A stretch of 64,000 nt of DNA from Chrysoperla carnea (GCF_905475395.1 NC_058337.1:62764368-62828367), one strand, 5' to 3'; numbered from the stretch's first letter, positions 36,375 through 49,600 are shown. A program made the numbers and translations. Notes: generated by a model from the sequence alone, not told the origin.

Positions 36375-39300
36375 ATGGGACCAAAACGTGGACAAGTACA
36401 GTTACAAGTTGAACTCGAATCTGATGAGCAGTTGAAGGAATTTTTAAATAAACCAGGTCTCGGAAGTAAGTTTATTTAATCATTTAAATTTTAACTTTGT
36501 AAACAATTTATTTTGTTTCTGTTTTAGTAATTGACGTTTACTCAGAATGGGCTGGACCGTGCGCATCGATGATTCTGTTTTTAAAACGAATAAAAGTCGA
36601 TTTAGGTGATCATGGCGATATATTGAATTTTGCAATTGTAAGGTTTAAGCATTAAATTAACTTTAGAAAAGTACGAATTAACAAACATAACACAAAATGT
36701 TGATGCTTTAGACAAAAATCTTTCAAAGGCCAATAATTAATTTGAAAATCAATTTTTTGATTGTGTAATATATAGCAATGTCAAGGAGCTGGCTGTATTT
36801 TAGACACTTATTAGCTCACCGCCGAATTTAAATCAGATTATTTTTCTTTCGATTAACTCCAAAAGATGAAATGGTTTGATAGACATAACTTTTGAATATA
36901 GCTAGCCGAGTGAGACACTGTAAGGCTCATGTCTTAGCGATTACATTTTTTTAACTAAGAGGCTTCAGTTATGATTAATAGACACAAATTATGGCATGAA
37001 TTATGCAAACGGCTATACTTGTAATATTTTTCTCATTTCTTCTTCATAAACTCTAAAACGCACACACATGGTTTTTGAAAATTTATTTTGAAACAAACAA
37101 AGTTTTAATATTTTGATAGCACAAGTTATTTGGTGGGATAAACAAAAACCTCTTTCATCTATTATTAATCTTATATTAAAAAAAAAAAAAAAAAACACAC
37201 AATTTTTTCAACTAATTCTTGTGCTCGTTACAGGAAACCAAGAAATGGCTTCATCTCTTGAATTTCATAAACTGAAATAATAATAACATTCAATTTAAAA
37301 TTACAAATTTTTTAGGCCAAAAATGATAGCATAAACGCATTAGCAAGATTCCGTGGTAAAAGTGAGCCGCAATGGTTATTTGTATCACGTGGAATGGTTG
37401 TACGATTGTTTGTTGGATCAAATTTACCACGTTTAGAAGATGCAATAAGAGACGAAATCAAAAAACAAATCCAGGCTGATGAAGGGAATGATACTCGTGT
37501 TTACATTACAGTGGAAACATTAACACCATCTGAAAAAATTGTAGCAGATATGAAAGCAGCTAGAGAAAAAAAGCAACAAGAATTAGAATTACAAAAATTT
37601 TTACAGAAGCAAGAAGATCGTCGTATAGAAATTGCAACTTCAATTGCAGAAAAGAACGAATTAATTACATGTATTGTCATTTATCCACAATATGCCAAAA
37701 AAGAGAGACGATTAAAAGCTTTACGTGAGCGTTTAGAGACTGCAAAGCCTGCATTTATGTTACAAGATAAAGTGCAAAAACAAATTACGGATGAACAAAT
37801 AGAACAATTCCAAAAATTTGCTGGTTAGCTACTATAAAGCGGTGCTTAAATTGATAGTTTTGGGCTGGCAGAGATTTTACTTTAAGAGGAAATTGAATTT
37901 ATTTTAGTTTTTTAGATTTATAAAATTTCGAAATTTATAAAATTATTTATAATTTATCAAACGAATTACTTCTATATCGAACAAATGAACAACTATATTA
38001 GATATTAAAAAAATCGACGCACGAATTAATTGCATTACCTACGTACCTACTAAAGAAAGAGAGAACTAACAAAATAATAATTTCGTTAGTAATTCAGATA
38101 TCCTCCCAAAATTTAGTTGAATAGTACATTCTTTATTTATATTTATTATCCAACATAATATTTTTTATTATACCATGTATATATGAAATATACATAGTAT
38201 TATAAGTTTAGTCCCAAGTTTGTAACGCCTAAAAATATTGATGCTACAAAAAAAAAATTGGTATAGGTGTTCATAAAATCACCTAATTAATCCATTTCCG
38301 GTTGTCCGTCCGTCCGGCTGTCCGGCTGTCCGGCCGTCCGTCCGTCCGTCTGTGGTCACGATTACTCAAAAACGAAAAGAGATATCAAGCAGAAATTTTT
38401 ACAGCGTGTTTAGGACGTAAAAAGTGAGGTCAAGTTCGTAAATGAGCAACATGGGTCAATTGGGTCATGGGTCCGTAGTACCCATCTTGTAAACCGTTAG
38501 AGATAGAATAAAAGTTTAAATGTAAAAAATGTTCCTTACAAAAAAATAAACAACTTTTGTTTGAAACATTTTTTTGTAAACATCACTGTTTACCCACGAG
38601 GGCGTTAATTAGGTACAAATTTTATAGTATGTATTAATATCAAAGTGAGTATCTTTTGTTATTTACGTGACGTCAAAAAACAAACGAGTGCGCATCAACA
38701 CTTGCGCATTATATGAGAATATCAGTTAAATATGTCAGATATGTATGTATGTGTAATGTGACAGAGTTATCAACACTGCCTATACATGGTATTTCAACAA
38801 TTAACTCAGTCAATTGTTTGTTTTCACTTGTTATTAACCGATTTAGTCAGATTCTGGGTTGACTTTATTACAAGAAACTTTTTATAAATCGTTTCTATGA
38901 CACCTATGTTTTAATAAGTTAATTAAATTTTTTTAAAGCATTAGTACTTTTTTTTTAGTTTATTTAATATCTTACAATTTTTTTCAAAACGATTCGTTCC
39001 CTAGGCCTTTTTATTTATATATCTTAAATATATGGAAATTAAAAATGACTACTGACGTGCTATTTTTGGACCTCAGTTCTTAATCACTGAGGCAAACCAG
39101 ATTAAAAATCGTATTAAGTAAATTGCTCTCTTAAGTTTCAATAGTATTTCGTTAAATTTTTTTTAAATTTTTAAATGTGGAGTATAATATCAACTTAAAG
39201 GTCACCGCGGTTTGACTGGACAGCGAATATGCGGAAAATCAAATTTTCCATAATCTGATCGCACAAGTCCATTTTTATATCACTAACGGGTATGTTTATT

Positions 39301-42186
39301 ATGACTTGAAAGACTTCAATTGTCTACAGACGTGTATTTGAACAAAGTTTTTCAATAAGATCGCTAAAGTTGTCAAATTTGATTGAGCAAATTGTCAAAT
39401 CATATTGAACAGAATTATTTATTTTCAAGCTGAGTATTTAGTTCAAGCTACCTTGCACTATGTGTTTTTTTACGAACAATATACAATCGTCCTTGCGTGT
39501 CAATTTTACAATGAAGTCCATAAAATCGACATCGATGTATACATATAGTCGAGTCATGCAAAATTTGATTTCTCGTATTGGCGTACACGAGACATCCTAT
39601 GACATTTAAAATAACGATTCAAAATGACATGGAATAATTTTCCAATAATATTTGAGATTTCGAAATACTATGATCTGTAAACATTATTTAAGGATGTATG
39701 AGCATGACAACAATGTTTGATTTAAAGGCTCAAAATAATGTAGGTAGTCTTTTACTCAAAGAATATGTGGTTAAAATTTCAGCTTAGGTATCCGTGCAAA
39801 TTTTTAAGAAAAACGTCATTAAAAATCGATATAAAATACATTGGCTCTTATGGAGGAATCTCAAAAAACGACATATTTTGGAAGTTTTTGATAATTTTCA
39901 TTTGGAATGAATGAAAACAAATTTAAAAAAAACTTTTTAATAGAAAGTAAACATATTAGCAATGAATTAGAAAAGAAAAAAACTAAGTGTCACCGTCCAT
40001 ATAAGGGATGTAAGAGCAGGGTAGATTAAGGGTTGAAATTATTTTTATCTTATTTTCAACTTTGATGATGAATTTTGTTATAACTTCATGATTGTAGACG
40101 AAAAATAAGAATAAAATTTTTCGATATGTGTCTTGGTTTTCGAAATATCGAAAGCTAAATAATTAAACAAAATTTTCAATTTTCGATATTTTGAAAATTA
40201 AGCCAGATATCGAAAAATTTTATTCTTACTTTTCGTCTTATATCGTCAAGTAATAATATAAATTTATCATCAAAATTGAAAATATCTATTTTTAAATTTG
40301 TGCCCCCACTACCATGCTCATACATCATTAAGAACATAATTAAATGACATACAATGTCAATTTCTTCTAATTTACTTAAAAATTAGAATTGTGAATGATT
40401 ATAGATAATACTTACGTTCTATGATTTATTTTGTCCCATGGAGATAGATGTTTATACCCTCTTCAACCGCCATGAAATTGCTACCTATAGTTTCTTGGAG
40501 TCGCGAACATAGCTTGTTTCTTTTTTTAATTTTACACTTATGCATGAGAACCTGTTTCAAACCCTAGACCAATTGTTAAACATTTGTATTTTCTAGACTA
40601 CTATTTTACAATTGGAAAATTTTACAGGAATGTAGCTTGATAATAAAATCATTTTAGCACCTTTACCTATATAAAATATGTTTTGTGTATTTAAGATCCT
40701 AAAACATCCTAAAAGCAAAAAGTAAAATTTCTGCCTTCTCAATACCGTTGATCCTATTATTACTCCGAATTTACTGCACTAGGTTTAGAAATATCAAAAC
40801 GTTCCATACAAATGTTACAAGATGGCCGTGCCTATATTTGGTTAATCAAATGTGACGAAGAATTTCTATTAAGCCCAGTAGAATATGTATTTGCACGTGT
40901 ACTGTATGGCGAACAAGGCGATCCCCCTGGGGATTGGGAAAGTCCTGCTGCTAAATTTATAAAAGTGTTACCTTGGCCACCTGAAGAAGAAGAAATGGAA
41001 GCAGAGGAAGAAGAAGAAGAGCAGGAAGAAGAAGCGATCGAGGAATCTGCTAAGAAAGAAGAAGCTTCAGAAGAGGCAGAAGGTGAACTTGAAGAAGAAG
41101 AAATTAAAGAGAAAAAGGCAACCTCACCAAGCCCGCCTCCAATTGAAAAGAAAAAAAAGAAAAAGAAAGAACCTGAACCAAAAAAAGAATCTGACAGTGA
41201 TGAAGAAGTAGAGGAGGAAATTGATGGCGAAGTAGTTTGCTGTATTTGGACGCCATTAGAACCATACAAGTTAGCTCGTGCAACTGTTTTATATGAATTC
41301 TTTTATGAAACAATGTTGCCATATATTCCTTTAGAGCCACCGCCAATTCCACCTCATCTTGCTTGTATTTACCCAGCTGAAGAAACTGAAAAGGTTTGAT
41401 TTTTTTATAACTTAGGTCTAAAACATAATTATTTTATAACTAAAGTCTAAAATATGGTTCGTATTTGCACGCCGTATATATCGAACGATTAAACATGGAC
41501 CATTAAAGTTATTGGTATTCGATATTTTTATGACCTGATAGATATTTTGACATTGGATAATTATCTCAACTAATATTTTGTCAAAGATTGATATAACTTT
41601 TCGTTATACATTGCACACTTTTCTGTTTTTCACAGTTTTTTCATTCCTTAACTAATGTGATCGCCAACTAATTTTCGCTAATATAACAATTACTAAAATT
41701 TTTATTTCAGATCATAGAAGCTATTGACGAAGGTAATTTCCGAAATGAAATCTTAAATTATGGTTTCTTTGATAAAAATGATCCAGTTAATCATCAAGTA
41801 GTTGCAAATAGTTTCTTAGAATATAAAGCCATTCAGGACCATGAACCGTATGTACCACATTTTCGAAAACTCTTTTAAAGTAGCCTTGAAAAATTTATTT
41901 TGTTTTCTCTAGTGACGAAGTACTTGTAATATCAGTGGCACAAAAACGCAGCTTTCCAATTATAACATTAGCTGAACTAAAACCTATGTATGTCAGTGAT
42001 AACACTGAAATTGGCCAGGAAGATTGTTTACAATGGTTTCCAAATGATTGGGTTCAAGGTACCGAGTTTGTTGAAGAAGAAGAAGAAGAGGAACAATCTA
42101 GTGTGACAGGATCTCTCTTTCCAGGGTCTATTAGAGAGGAAGGAGAAGAAGAAGAGGAAGAAGATAATAATGACGACAACGACTGA
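36375..42186 (+). CDS. Thioredoxin/NDK-like protein, copy A (NME8/TXNDC3-like, monothiol WAGPC)
   Basis: Six exons: 36375-36465, 36528-36637, 37316-37823, 40783-41393, 41711-41847, 41913-42186; 576 residues, all phases consistent. Residues about 8-125 form a thioredoxin fold with WAGPC at 38-42 and the cis-Pro of SEPQW at 85. The first redox Cys is Ala, so disulfide exchange is unlikely. Residues about 139-175 are a charged coiled coil. An NDK-like module starts near 184 (ITCIVIYPQ); the LYGEQ segment (Tyr 278) sits where NDK enzymes have their catalytic His, so phosphotransfer is not expected. Residues about 303-386 are Glu- then Lys-rich low complexity. A second degenerate module (WTPLEP ... 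PPHLACIYP) follows, then an acidic tail. The architecture matches NME8/TXNDC3-TXNDC6 proteins, known from axonemes; a structural role in sperm flagella is inference. The exon 3 and exon 4 donors (gttagc, gtttga) are weak but required by the alignment with copy B. Start chosen because MGPKRGQVQLQ aligns with the copy B start. Confidence 0.88.
38164..38830 (+). repeat. Full-length copy of unclassified GTCC-repeat family
   Basis: One end has an imperfect hairpin (taccatgtatatatgaaata then tacatagta); the other is ggtatttcaacaattaactc followed by agtcaattgtttgttttcac. In the middle lies a variable run of GTCC/GTCT units (38308-38352) after ccatttccggttg. No long ORF. It lies in intron 3 of copy A. 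Other copies: 20110-20335, 21595-22026, 25801-26374, 61907-62475. The class (MITE, SINE or Helitron-like) is not clear. Confidence 0.7.
39688..40331. mobile_element. TIR element bounded by TTAA, in intron 3 of copy A
   Basis: Ends read TTAAGGATGTATGAGCATG and, on the other strand, TTAATGATGTATGAGCATG: 18 of 19 match. A third end-like copy (gggatgtaagagcagg) lies at 40005, so a smaller unit (40005-40331) may be nested. The interior has an inverted pair around ttcgatat/atatcgaa and no ORF. Confidence 0.65.
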
Positions 42187-42244
42187 AATACCATTTTGTC
42201 TATTGCCTAGATCAAATAATTCCACGAAAGATTTACATTTTATT

Positions 42245-42304
42245 ATTAAACTATTATGTTACTTTTTGTTTGTTACATTCATATAATTTTATTTATCAAT
42301 TAAA
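42245..42304 (+). terminator. Possible polyadenylation signals of copy A
   Basis: ATTAAA occurs at 42245-42250 and 42299-42304, about 60 and 115 bases past the stop. These are common variants of the poly(A) hexamer; no AATAAA lies in the first 120 bases. Confidence 0.35.
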
Positions 42305-42720
42305 TATATTATAGCTTTTTACATATTCTCGGTTTTCTTTGTATGAAAGATGTTAGAGATTTTCCCAGAAATACAAGAGTTTTGAATGAAAAATTAATTT
42401 TCCGAAACGACTGCGATTTTTTCAGCTCTAGTTAACAATTGCAAGTTGCAAAATAAAATAAGGACTTTATCTTCTAAGCGCATATGCCTTTATTTGCCTT
42501 TTAAAAGTCTTCATCTTACGAAGTATTTTTACAGTAATAATGCCAACGTATTTATTTATTAATAACCGAAGATATGGTATTCCTACAATAGTCAATAAAG
42601 ACAATCAAAAACAACCTATTTAGAACAATAGATAGCCTATAGGTAATAACACTGAGTTATAAACCCCCAAAATTGAAATTCCTTCGGAGAAGGCTTTTTA
42701 GACATGTCTGCATTGTGAAA

Positions 42721-42919
42721 CATGGATAAATAGATAGCTACGGATCTGCCTACCACTTTAAACCACATTTTGCCAACCTACAATCATGAAACTCATAATT
42801 TAAAAAAAAAATTGTATACGTATATCATGCGTATATATTTCCCCTCTGATTGAAGAAGTAAGGTGTTCGAAATTTGAAACAAAGTGGCAGATAGGTCCAT
42901 TATTACTGATTTATCCACG
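42721..42919. mobile_element. Inverted repeat between copies A and B
   Basis: catggataaatagatagcta ... ggatctgcctaccacttt at the left matches the reverse complement of aaagtggcagataggtccat ... ttatccacg at the right, with mismatches. Confidence 0.5.
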
Positions 42920-43662
42920 TCTTGCTAAGCATAGTCAGTTTTTCGAAAAATTTTTGTCGGAACCATAGCGCTTATATAATGACTTGCCGAAATGAACTTC
43001 CAAATGAAAATTGTTTTTCAGTTCTATACATGCTTGAAAGATAGAATTTTCAACAATATAGACTCGAAGTAAAGTCAAAATAAGAGAATACTTTTAATTT
43101 CATTAAAAATTTCATTACCCACATCGCAACGCTCCAGAAAAATGAAATTTTTAATTTCCAGTATCATGGTATTTATTTCAATAACTACTTCCAACAAATA
43201 AAATCATTTTTTCACATATTTCTCAATAAGTATTCAGAAATTCGATTATCTAAATTCTAAATCCCAAAATCTCAAAACCTACCTGCGTTGAAAAGAAATA
43301 TCTTAAAGTTGGTAATCTGGCATCGCCACGATTTAGAAAACCCAGGTTAATTACTTATCAGTAATAGTGGAAATGAATAAGAAAAAAAAGAAATTTTGAG
43401 AAAATTTATGTCTTACGTATCCTGCACTACCTGGACACACTGCGAAGAAAAACTTAATTGTCGTATTTACATTGTTACAAAAACAATTGGAATTGTAATA
43501 CCTACAATAAAAGGAAAAATGAATTTTAGTGAACTGGTGCGTTTTTTGTTATCGATAGGTACATTTGTTAAAATTTATGAAACACTTTGTTACTTCATCC
43601 TCTATGTATGGATATCAAATCTTATTATCGATAAAACAATTTATATACAGTTCGCAACTAAA

Positions 43663-46600
43663 ATGGCTGGTAAAAAGGGTATACAAGTGCAATTACAAAC
43701 TGAATTAAACAACGATGAAGATTGGTATGAATTTGTTCAAAAAAAAGGTTTATTAAGTAAGTTTTTAATATAAAATAATATTTTATTTGCAAACAAAATA
43801 ATTCCGATTCAAGTTATAGACGTATATTCAGATTGGTGTGGGCCATGTACAGCAATGGTTGGATATTTGAAAAAAATTAAATTAGAAGTTGGTGGTGATA
43901 ATATGCATTTAGCTGTAGTAAGTTAAAGTTTTGTTTATTCATATTTTATTATTATACCTCTTGTTTATAAAATGCGTACAGGATTTAATAAATAGTAACT
44001 ACCCGATGCCTGACTGAAGATTCGGTTTTAGTTTCAGCTATATTTTCGAACAAAAAAGTAGTTTCAATTGCAGTATCAAATGTGATAGTGACTTTTATAT
44101 TCTTTTAAAATTGGTCCAGCCAAATTTAAAAGAAAATAAAAGTAACGACATATAACAAAATATTGATGTTGTGAAAAATTTTGTCATAGTTTCAGATAAT
44201 ACATAGAAATGTTTGTTTACCTAAAAATAATGTCTTTTTTTTATTTAAAATACTCAAAAATTCTGGAAATAATATAAATTTTAACAAATCATTATAGGTT
44301 TCTAATTTGGTTTCGGCCTGAATCAGAGCCCAAACCAAAATTTCGTTTTGGGTTTCCACAGAAAATGTGGTTTTGGTCGAGCACTAATAAAAAGTATAAT
44401 TTATTAATGAAATAGAAAGAGATTGATGAAATATTTTAATGCCAATTATATGGGTATTCAAATACGATAAATAATAATTTATTGTTTCCCCAAAATCTTT
44501 ATTGTGTTATTTGCTATAAATCTCCAGCAGCTAACAAACTTGATAGATGACACCGAATGCAATTCGGTGAAAGGATGTCTTTTAATTTGTTTTCGAAATA
44601 TTCATCTAGCCTTTTTTTCGTATTAAATTTTTGTTAAATAATTTTTTATTTGAAATGGTCTATCATTCGCTTAAGTTTTAGTTTCCAAACGAGATATTCA
44701 CTCTGTAGACATAAAATAACTGCTTTCCATTCCATTTTTTCTTTTTATCGATGCTCTCACTTAAAATAACCGAATAAAATCTGTACGTAAGATAAAATTA
44801 CAGGACATAATACGAAAATGTGTTATTATAAAATTAGGTCATTCCGACAAAATCTGAGCTACTGAAATTTAAAATAGCAAATATTTGTCAAGTTTCGATC
44901 CGACAACATAAGTACAACATCACATAATATGAAGTTTCTTTTTTTTTAAATTTAACTGTACTATAGTAAATTGGAAAAGTCTTATGGTTTCAAGCGAATA
45001 ACGTGAATACAATTATTTTTGAGTATGTATATACCTCCTTATAAATTTTATAATTGCGAAAATATTCTGAAATGGGAGTTCGCTTAATGTTCTAAAGAAA
45101 TGTGTTTATTTCCGTTTATAAACTATAAAAAATGACAAATCTATTTTAGGCAAAATCTGATTTTATAACATGCTTAGAACGATTTCGTAACGAATGTGAA
45201 CCAACATGGTTATTTATGTCTAAGCAAAAAATGGTTAATTTGTTATTTGGCAGCAATGTTCCGAAATTATTAGAAATTATACAAATTGAAATGGACAAGG
45301 AAATTGAAGTACAAACGACTGGTAATGAAACACGAATTTTAAGGGATGTTGAAGAGGTAAGTATTATTGAATTCGTAAAGGGATAACTTGCTTAAATTTA
45401 TCCTTACATTTGGTTTTAAAATAAAATTGTAATTTCTCTTAACATAATACTTTCGATTTAAAGTTTTCCAATTTCAATAGATCCAAAGATTCTAATTTCT
45501 AAAATTTATATATTCAATAATATGTAGTTAACGCCAGAAGAACTAGAAGCCAAGGAAAAACAGGAATTAAAACGAATAGAAATGGAACGTATTGAGCAAG
45601 AAGAAGCTATACGTGAGGCAGCTGAAAAACATCGAATTGTATTTGGAAATATTGCTGAAAACATGAAAAAAACAGCATTTGTTTTAATTTGGCCACAACT
45701 ACAAGACAGTGCATCATGTTTGAATGATATTTGGGACGCAAATGGGCTATCAATTAGTCATATTGGTATTTAATGATAAAAGAAGCATACTTTTTTTTTT
45801 TACATAAACTTTGTATAAAATATATCGTTAAATTTTTTAGATAAATCAATTTTAACTGCAGATAAATTTGATAAATGGAAACAATATGGTGATTTTAATG
45901 TGTCGCCTTTAGCAATAGCAGCCTTAACTGATGGTAAATCTTTGGCATGGTTACTAAAACATGATCCTGATATTGAGCTAGAAGAACCAATTGAAGATTT
46001 AGTTGCACGAGCAATTTACGGCGAATCAAAACAACCTCCAGGTGACTATTTTTTTTACCTACTTGTAAGTGCTTCTCGGATTTAGACCCCGCTAAGAAGT
46101 AGTTTTACATTACATTAAGTATATTAGCTTTTGCATATCAATGTTGAAAATTTGTTGACTGTTTTATAAAACTTGGAAGTATTATTATTTATCACAACCT
46201 GGAAAAACCATACCTATAATTACTAACACCTAATATCCTTCTAAAAATTTACACAATTTACACAAATTGTCCAGATCAATTATTTTACAAACGTACGTAT
46301 TTCGAGTATTAAGTAGTCAGCAGTACGAAAATTTTTAAATAACCAAAGACAATTATTTTTAAGTCTTTTATGCTTATCCTATTAGCGAGGTTGTAGGGTT
46401 TTACCAATTTGTAGGGTTTTTATTTTTATATCCACAATTTATTTTAAAAGTTTTAATTATATTTTAGTATCGAAAATGTTTTTGTAGTACTCACGTAGAA
46501 AACGCGGTTTTTTTTTTTAGAGGGGTCACCAATTTGTAGGGTTTTTATTGTACGAAATAATTATTTTTATTTAATTACAAATTATTTATTTATTCTTCGC

Positions 46601-49600
46601 ATTTTATAAATTATAACACAAATCCATCCTACAAAACTATATTCATTCTATTCGATACACTACTCTATCACAGTCAACCACTCAACATGAACGACGCCAT
46701 GTCTTCTCTGTATTCATGTCGTTGTCCTGAATTACTAAACTTATACCAACTTCACTCAATTATCACTAGAAACCAAATGTCCCTACAAGGTTATAAAAAT
46801 ACCAAATTTTGTTTTTGTTTCAAAATCATGCTGACCACCAACACCAGTATGATATGGCATCATCTGCAGCGATAATACTAAATACATAGGATTGAAATGT
46901 CAAACTAAGTACATGTCAAGCCTAGAACGGTTTGGCATTCCATTCCTTAAATTCCTATGTATTTAACAATATTTACGAAAATGTAATCATACTGGTGATT
47001 TCGGCCATATTTCGGCCAGCATAATTTTGAAATGCAAGTCATACGTTTCAATTTTTTAATTGAGCCGCGTGAATTATGAAAAATTTTGTGTTTATTCGCC
47101 CATCACATACACCCCAACTTTAAACTACTACCAATTGACAAATTTAAGCCTACTACAAATTGACAAATAAAGACGATTCTTAATATTTTTCCTAGCGTCA
47201 GAGATTAGAAATATCTAGGTTTGAGATATACCTATGTTAGAGATATCGCAAATAATTATTAATAAAAATATTCTAAGCAACTTTTTCTAATAATTTTTTA
47301 AATAATATATTTAATCATCTCTGACGCTAAGCAAAATATTAAAAATAGGCCGTATTTGTCAATTTATAGTAGGCCGAGTTTAAAGTTCAGATTTTGATTA
47401 AGTATCTTAAAAAAATGCGACTCATCACCCTGTATGACCTGTAAATTACGAAAATATGAGGGTGTCTTCATCTTATATGTGACACACTGTTTAAAAAAAC
47501 AAACAAACAAACAAAACTAACAAACAAAGGAAGCCTTGAGTATTATTTTTTCGCTTATTTCTCTTTGAAAGCAACTTTCTCTTATTTTAAATTGGTCTTG
47601 AAAACTGTTATTGAAAAATAAGCCAATTATTTATTATATGTCTAAATGATTTGTTTTTATTCAAAGGAGATCCTGAAAGCATTGCTTTTGAAAAATTTCA
47701 ACATCAACGTCTATTAACTCTAGAACAAATACAAAAAAAGAAACAAGAGCGCGCTGAAGCATTAAAAGCCCAGAATAAAAGTCAGCAAACAGAAAAAATT
47801 ACACAAACAGATCCAGATACACCTATATCTCCCACACAAACTAAAGAATCTACAACCGACGATAAACTCGATGAAAATGATTTATATGAAATGATACCAG
47901 GAATATGGGTACCTTTAACATCAATTGGTAAAGCAACAGTTATGCATACAATATTTCCAAAAGTAACAACGGCTTTCTTACTACCAGAACCCGAAACTCT
48001 ACCTCCACATTTGTTGGTTATGTTTGAAGCTTTTAAAAGAAAAGAAGTACATATTTTAGATTATATTTTATATGAGTATAATGATTTAAATAATTTTAAT
48101 GCATTACTTGATCGACATTAATTTTATTGATATAAATTTAAAGGTATTGGAGATAGTTAATGAATATCAAGAATTCATTTTACATTATGGTTTTTTTACA
48201 ACTGTAGATCCGTATACAACACAATTAGTTTGTAAGAATAATGATGAATATGATCAACTACCAAGTTACACTTAGTAAGTCATTCTGAGACTTAATAAGT
48301 TTAAATTTTCTTTTGATTTTTTTGAATAGCCTAAGAAAACATACTAAAGCAGTAATATAGAGTTTTCCAATAAACGCTAAATAACACTAATTATGAGATA
48401 TTCTAATTACTTTTTTTTTTCACTTGAAACTCGAAAGTATAATGAAATAAATATAAAATCCGCTTAATTTCCTCGCCGAGTTGCGGGTATATTCCATAAA
48501 TTTAATTCCCAGAACTCGACCGCACATATTTGACTTGATGCCATTAACGGCATAGATTAAAAAATCTGAAGGCGTTGTTTCAAAAAATGTCATTAGGCAT
48601 TAAATGTAACTGAAACGCGATGTAACAGTGGTGGTGGTAAAAATTTGATGAAGCTTATTTGTACAGCGCCATTATAAATTCTCTAATTTTGTACGATAGT
48701 AACAGTTTAAAAACCTACTTAAGGTTTGTAAAGAGATTCTTAAATATTACAAAATCTTTTATGATAGCGATTGATCGACCCACCTATTTCTTAAGAAAAA
48801 AGACACTTCCTCAGAGGGTTTCAATCTACTGATTTTAGGGTTGAGTCTTCGGTTTTCGATCTCTGGATAAAGGTAATATTTAAAAGCACTTCTTTTTTAA
48901 TTTTGTACCAAAAAATAATAAAATTGAGACCCCAATAAAAATTTTCAAGAAAAAATAAAGCTTTAGAATGGAATATTTGCAATATAACTCGATTTTATTT
49001 TGTTTTGTTAGTTTATTTTAGTAAATAAATTTTAGCAAAACTTTGAATCAGATCGATCGGCCTTGATTTAGGCCTGTCTATTCGAGTAATAAAGTATTAA
49101 TTTTGTTTGCATTTAAATTTTTGTTCTTTGAAAAACCCTAAATTTTAAGAAGATGGAAAAGAGAGTTAACACATTTTACATAAAAGAAATTAAAAATTCT
49201 CAAATATCCGGAACAAATTTTTTTTAAATGCCAAAGACTCCGATCTTAACAAGGTTGGCAGAAATTCTAGCAAACATTTGAATTTACTAAAATATCAAAC
49301 TTTGTTTTAGGTTCTCCGTTCACCATATTTTTTAAAACCTATGAAATGTATTTTTTCAAGCCTTGGAAAAATGCATTTGTACATACCTTGTAAGCATATT
49401 TTTTTAAGCCTTGAAAACTACGAAAGGCTAAACAAATGTATCTATGTCTTCCTTGCACCACCACCATTTAAATTTCTATTACGTATAATATTTGAATTCT
49501 GTTATGATGCTATAGGCTGAATTATAGTGTTGGTTGATAGTAGTTGATCTATATCTATATTATGCAACTTGCAATGTGTAACTGTATTGGTTATTGCTTA

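Larger units (their letters stand above)
37824..40782 (+). other. 3.0-kb intron 3 of copy A
   Basis: Holds a full GTCC-family repeat (38164-38830) and a TTAA-bounded element (39688-40331). The exon at 40783 follows a tgcactag acceptor. Confidence 0.6.

Noticed and set aside
37394..37828. Free-standing 144-residue protein
   Set aside because: It is exon 3 of copy A; the upstream thioredoxin exons join in frame and copy B confirms continuity.
40832..41269. 145-codon minus-strand frame rich in Ser
   Set aside because: It is the antisense of the GAA/GAG-rich exon 4 of copy A; poly-Ser arises from reading glutamate codons backwards.
42028..42225. 65-codon minus-strand Phe-rich frame
   Set aside because: Antisense shadow of the acidic last exon of copy A.
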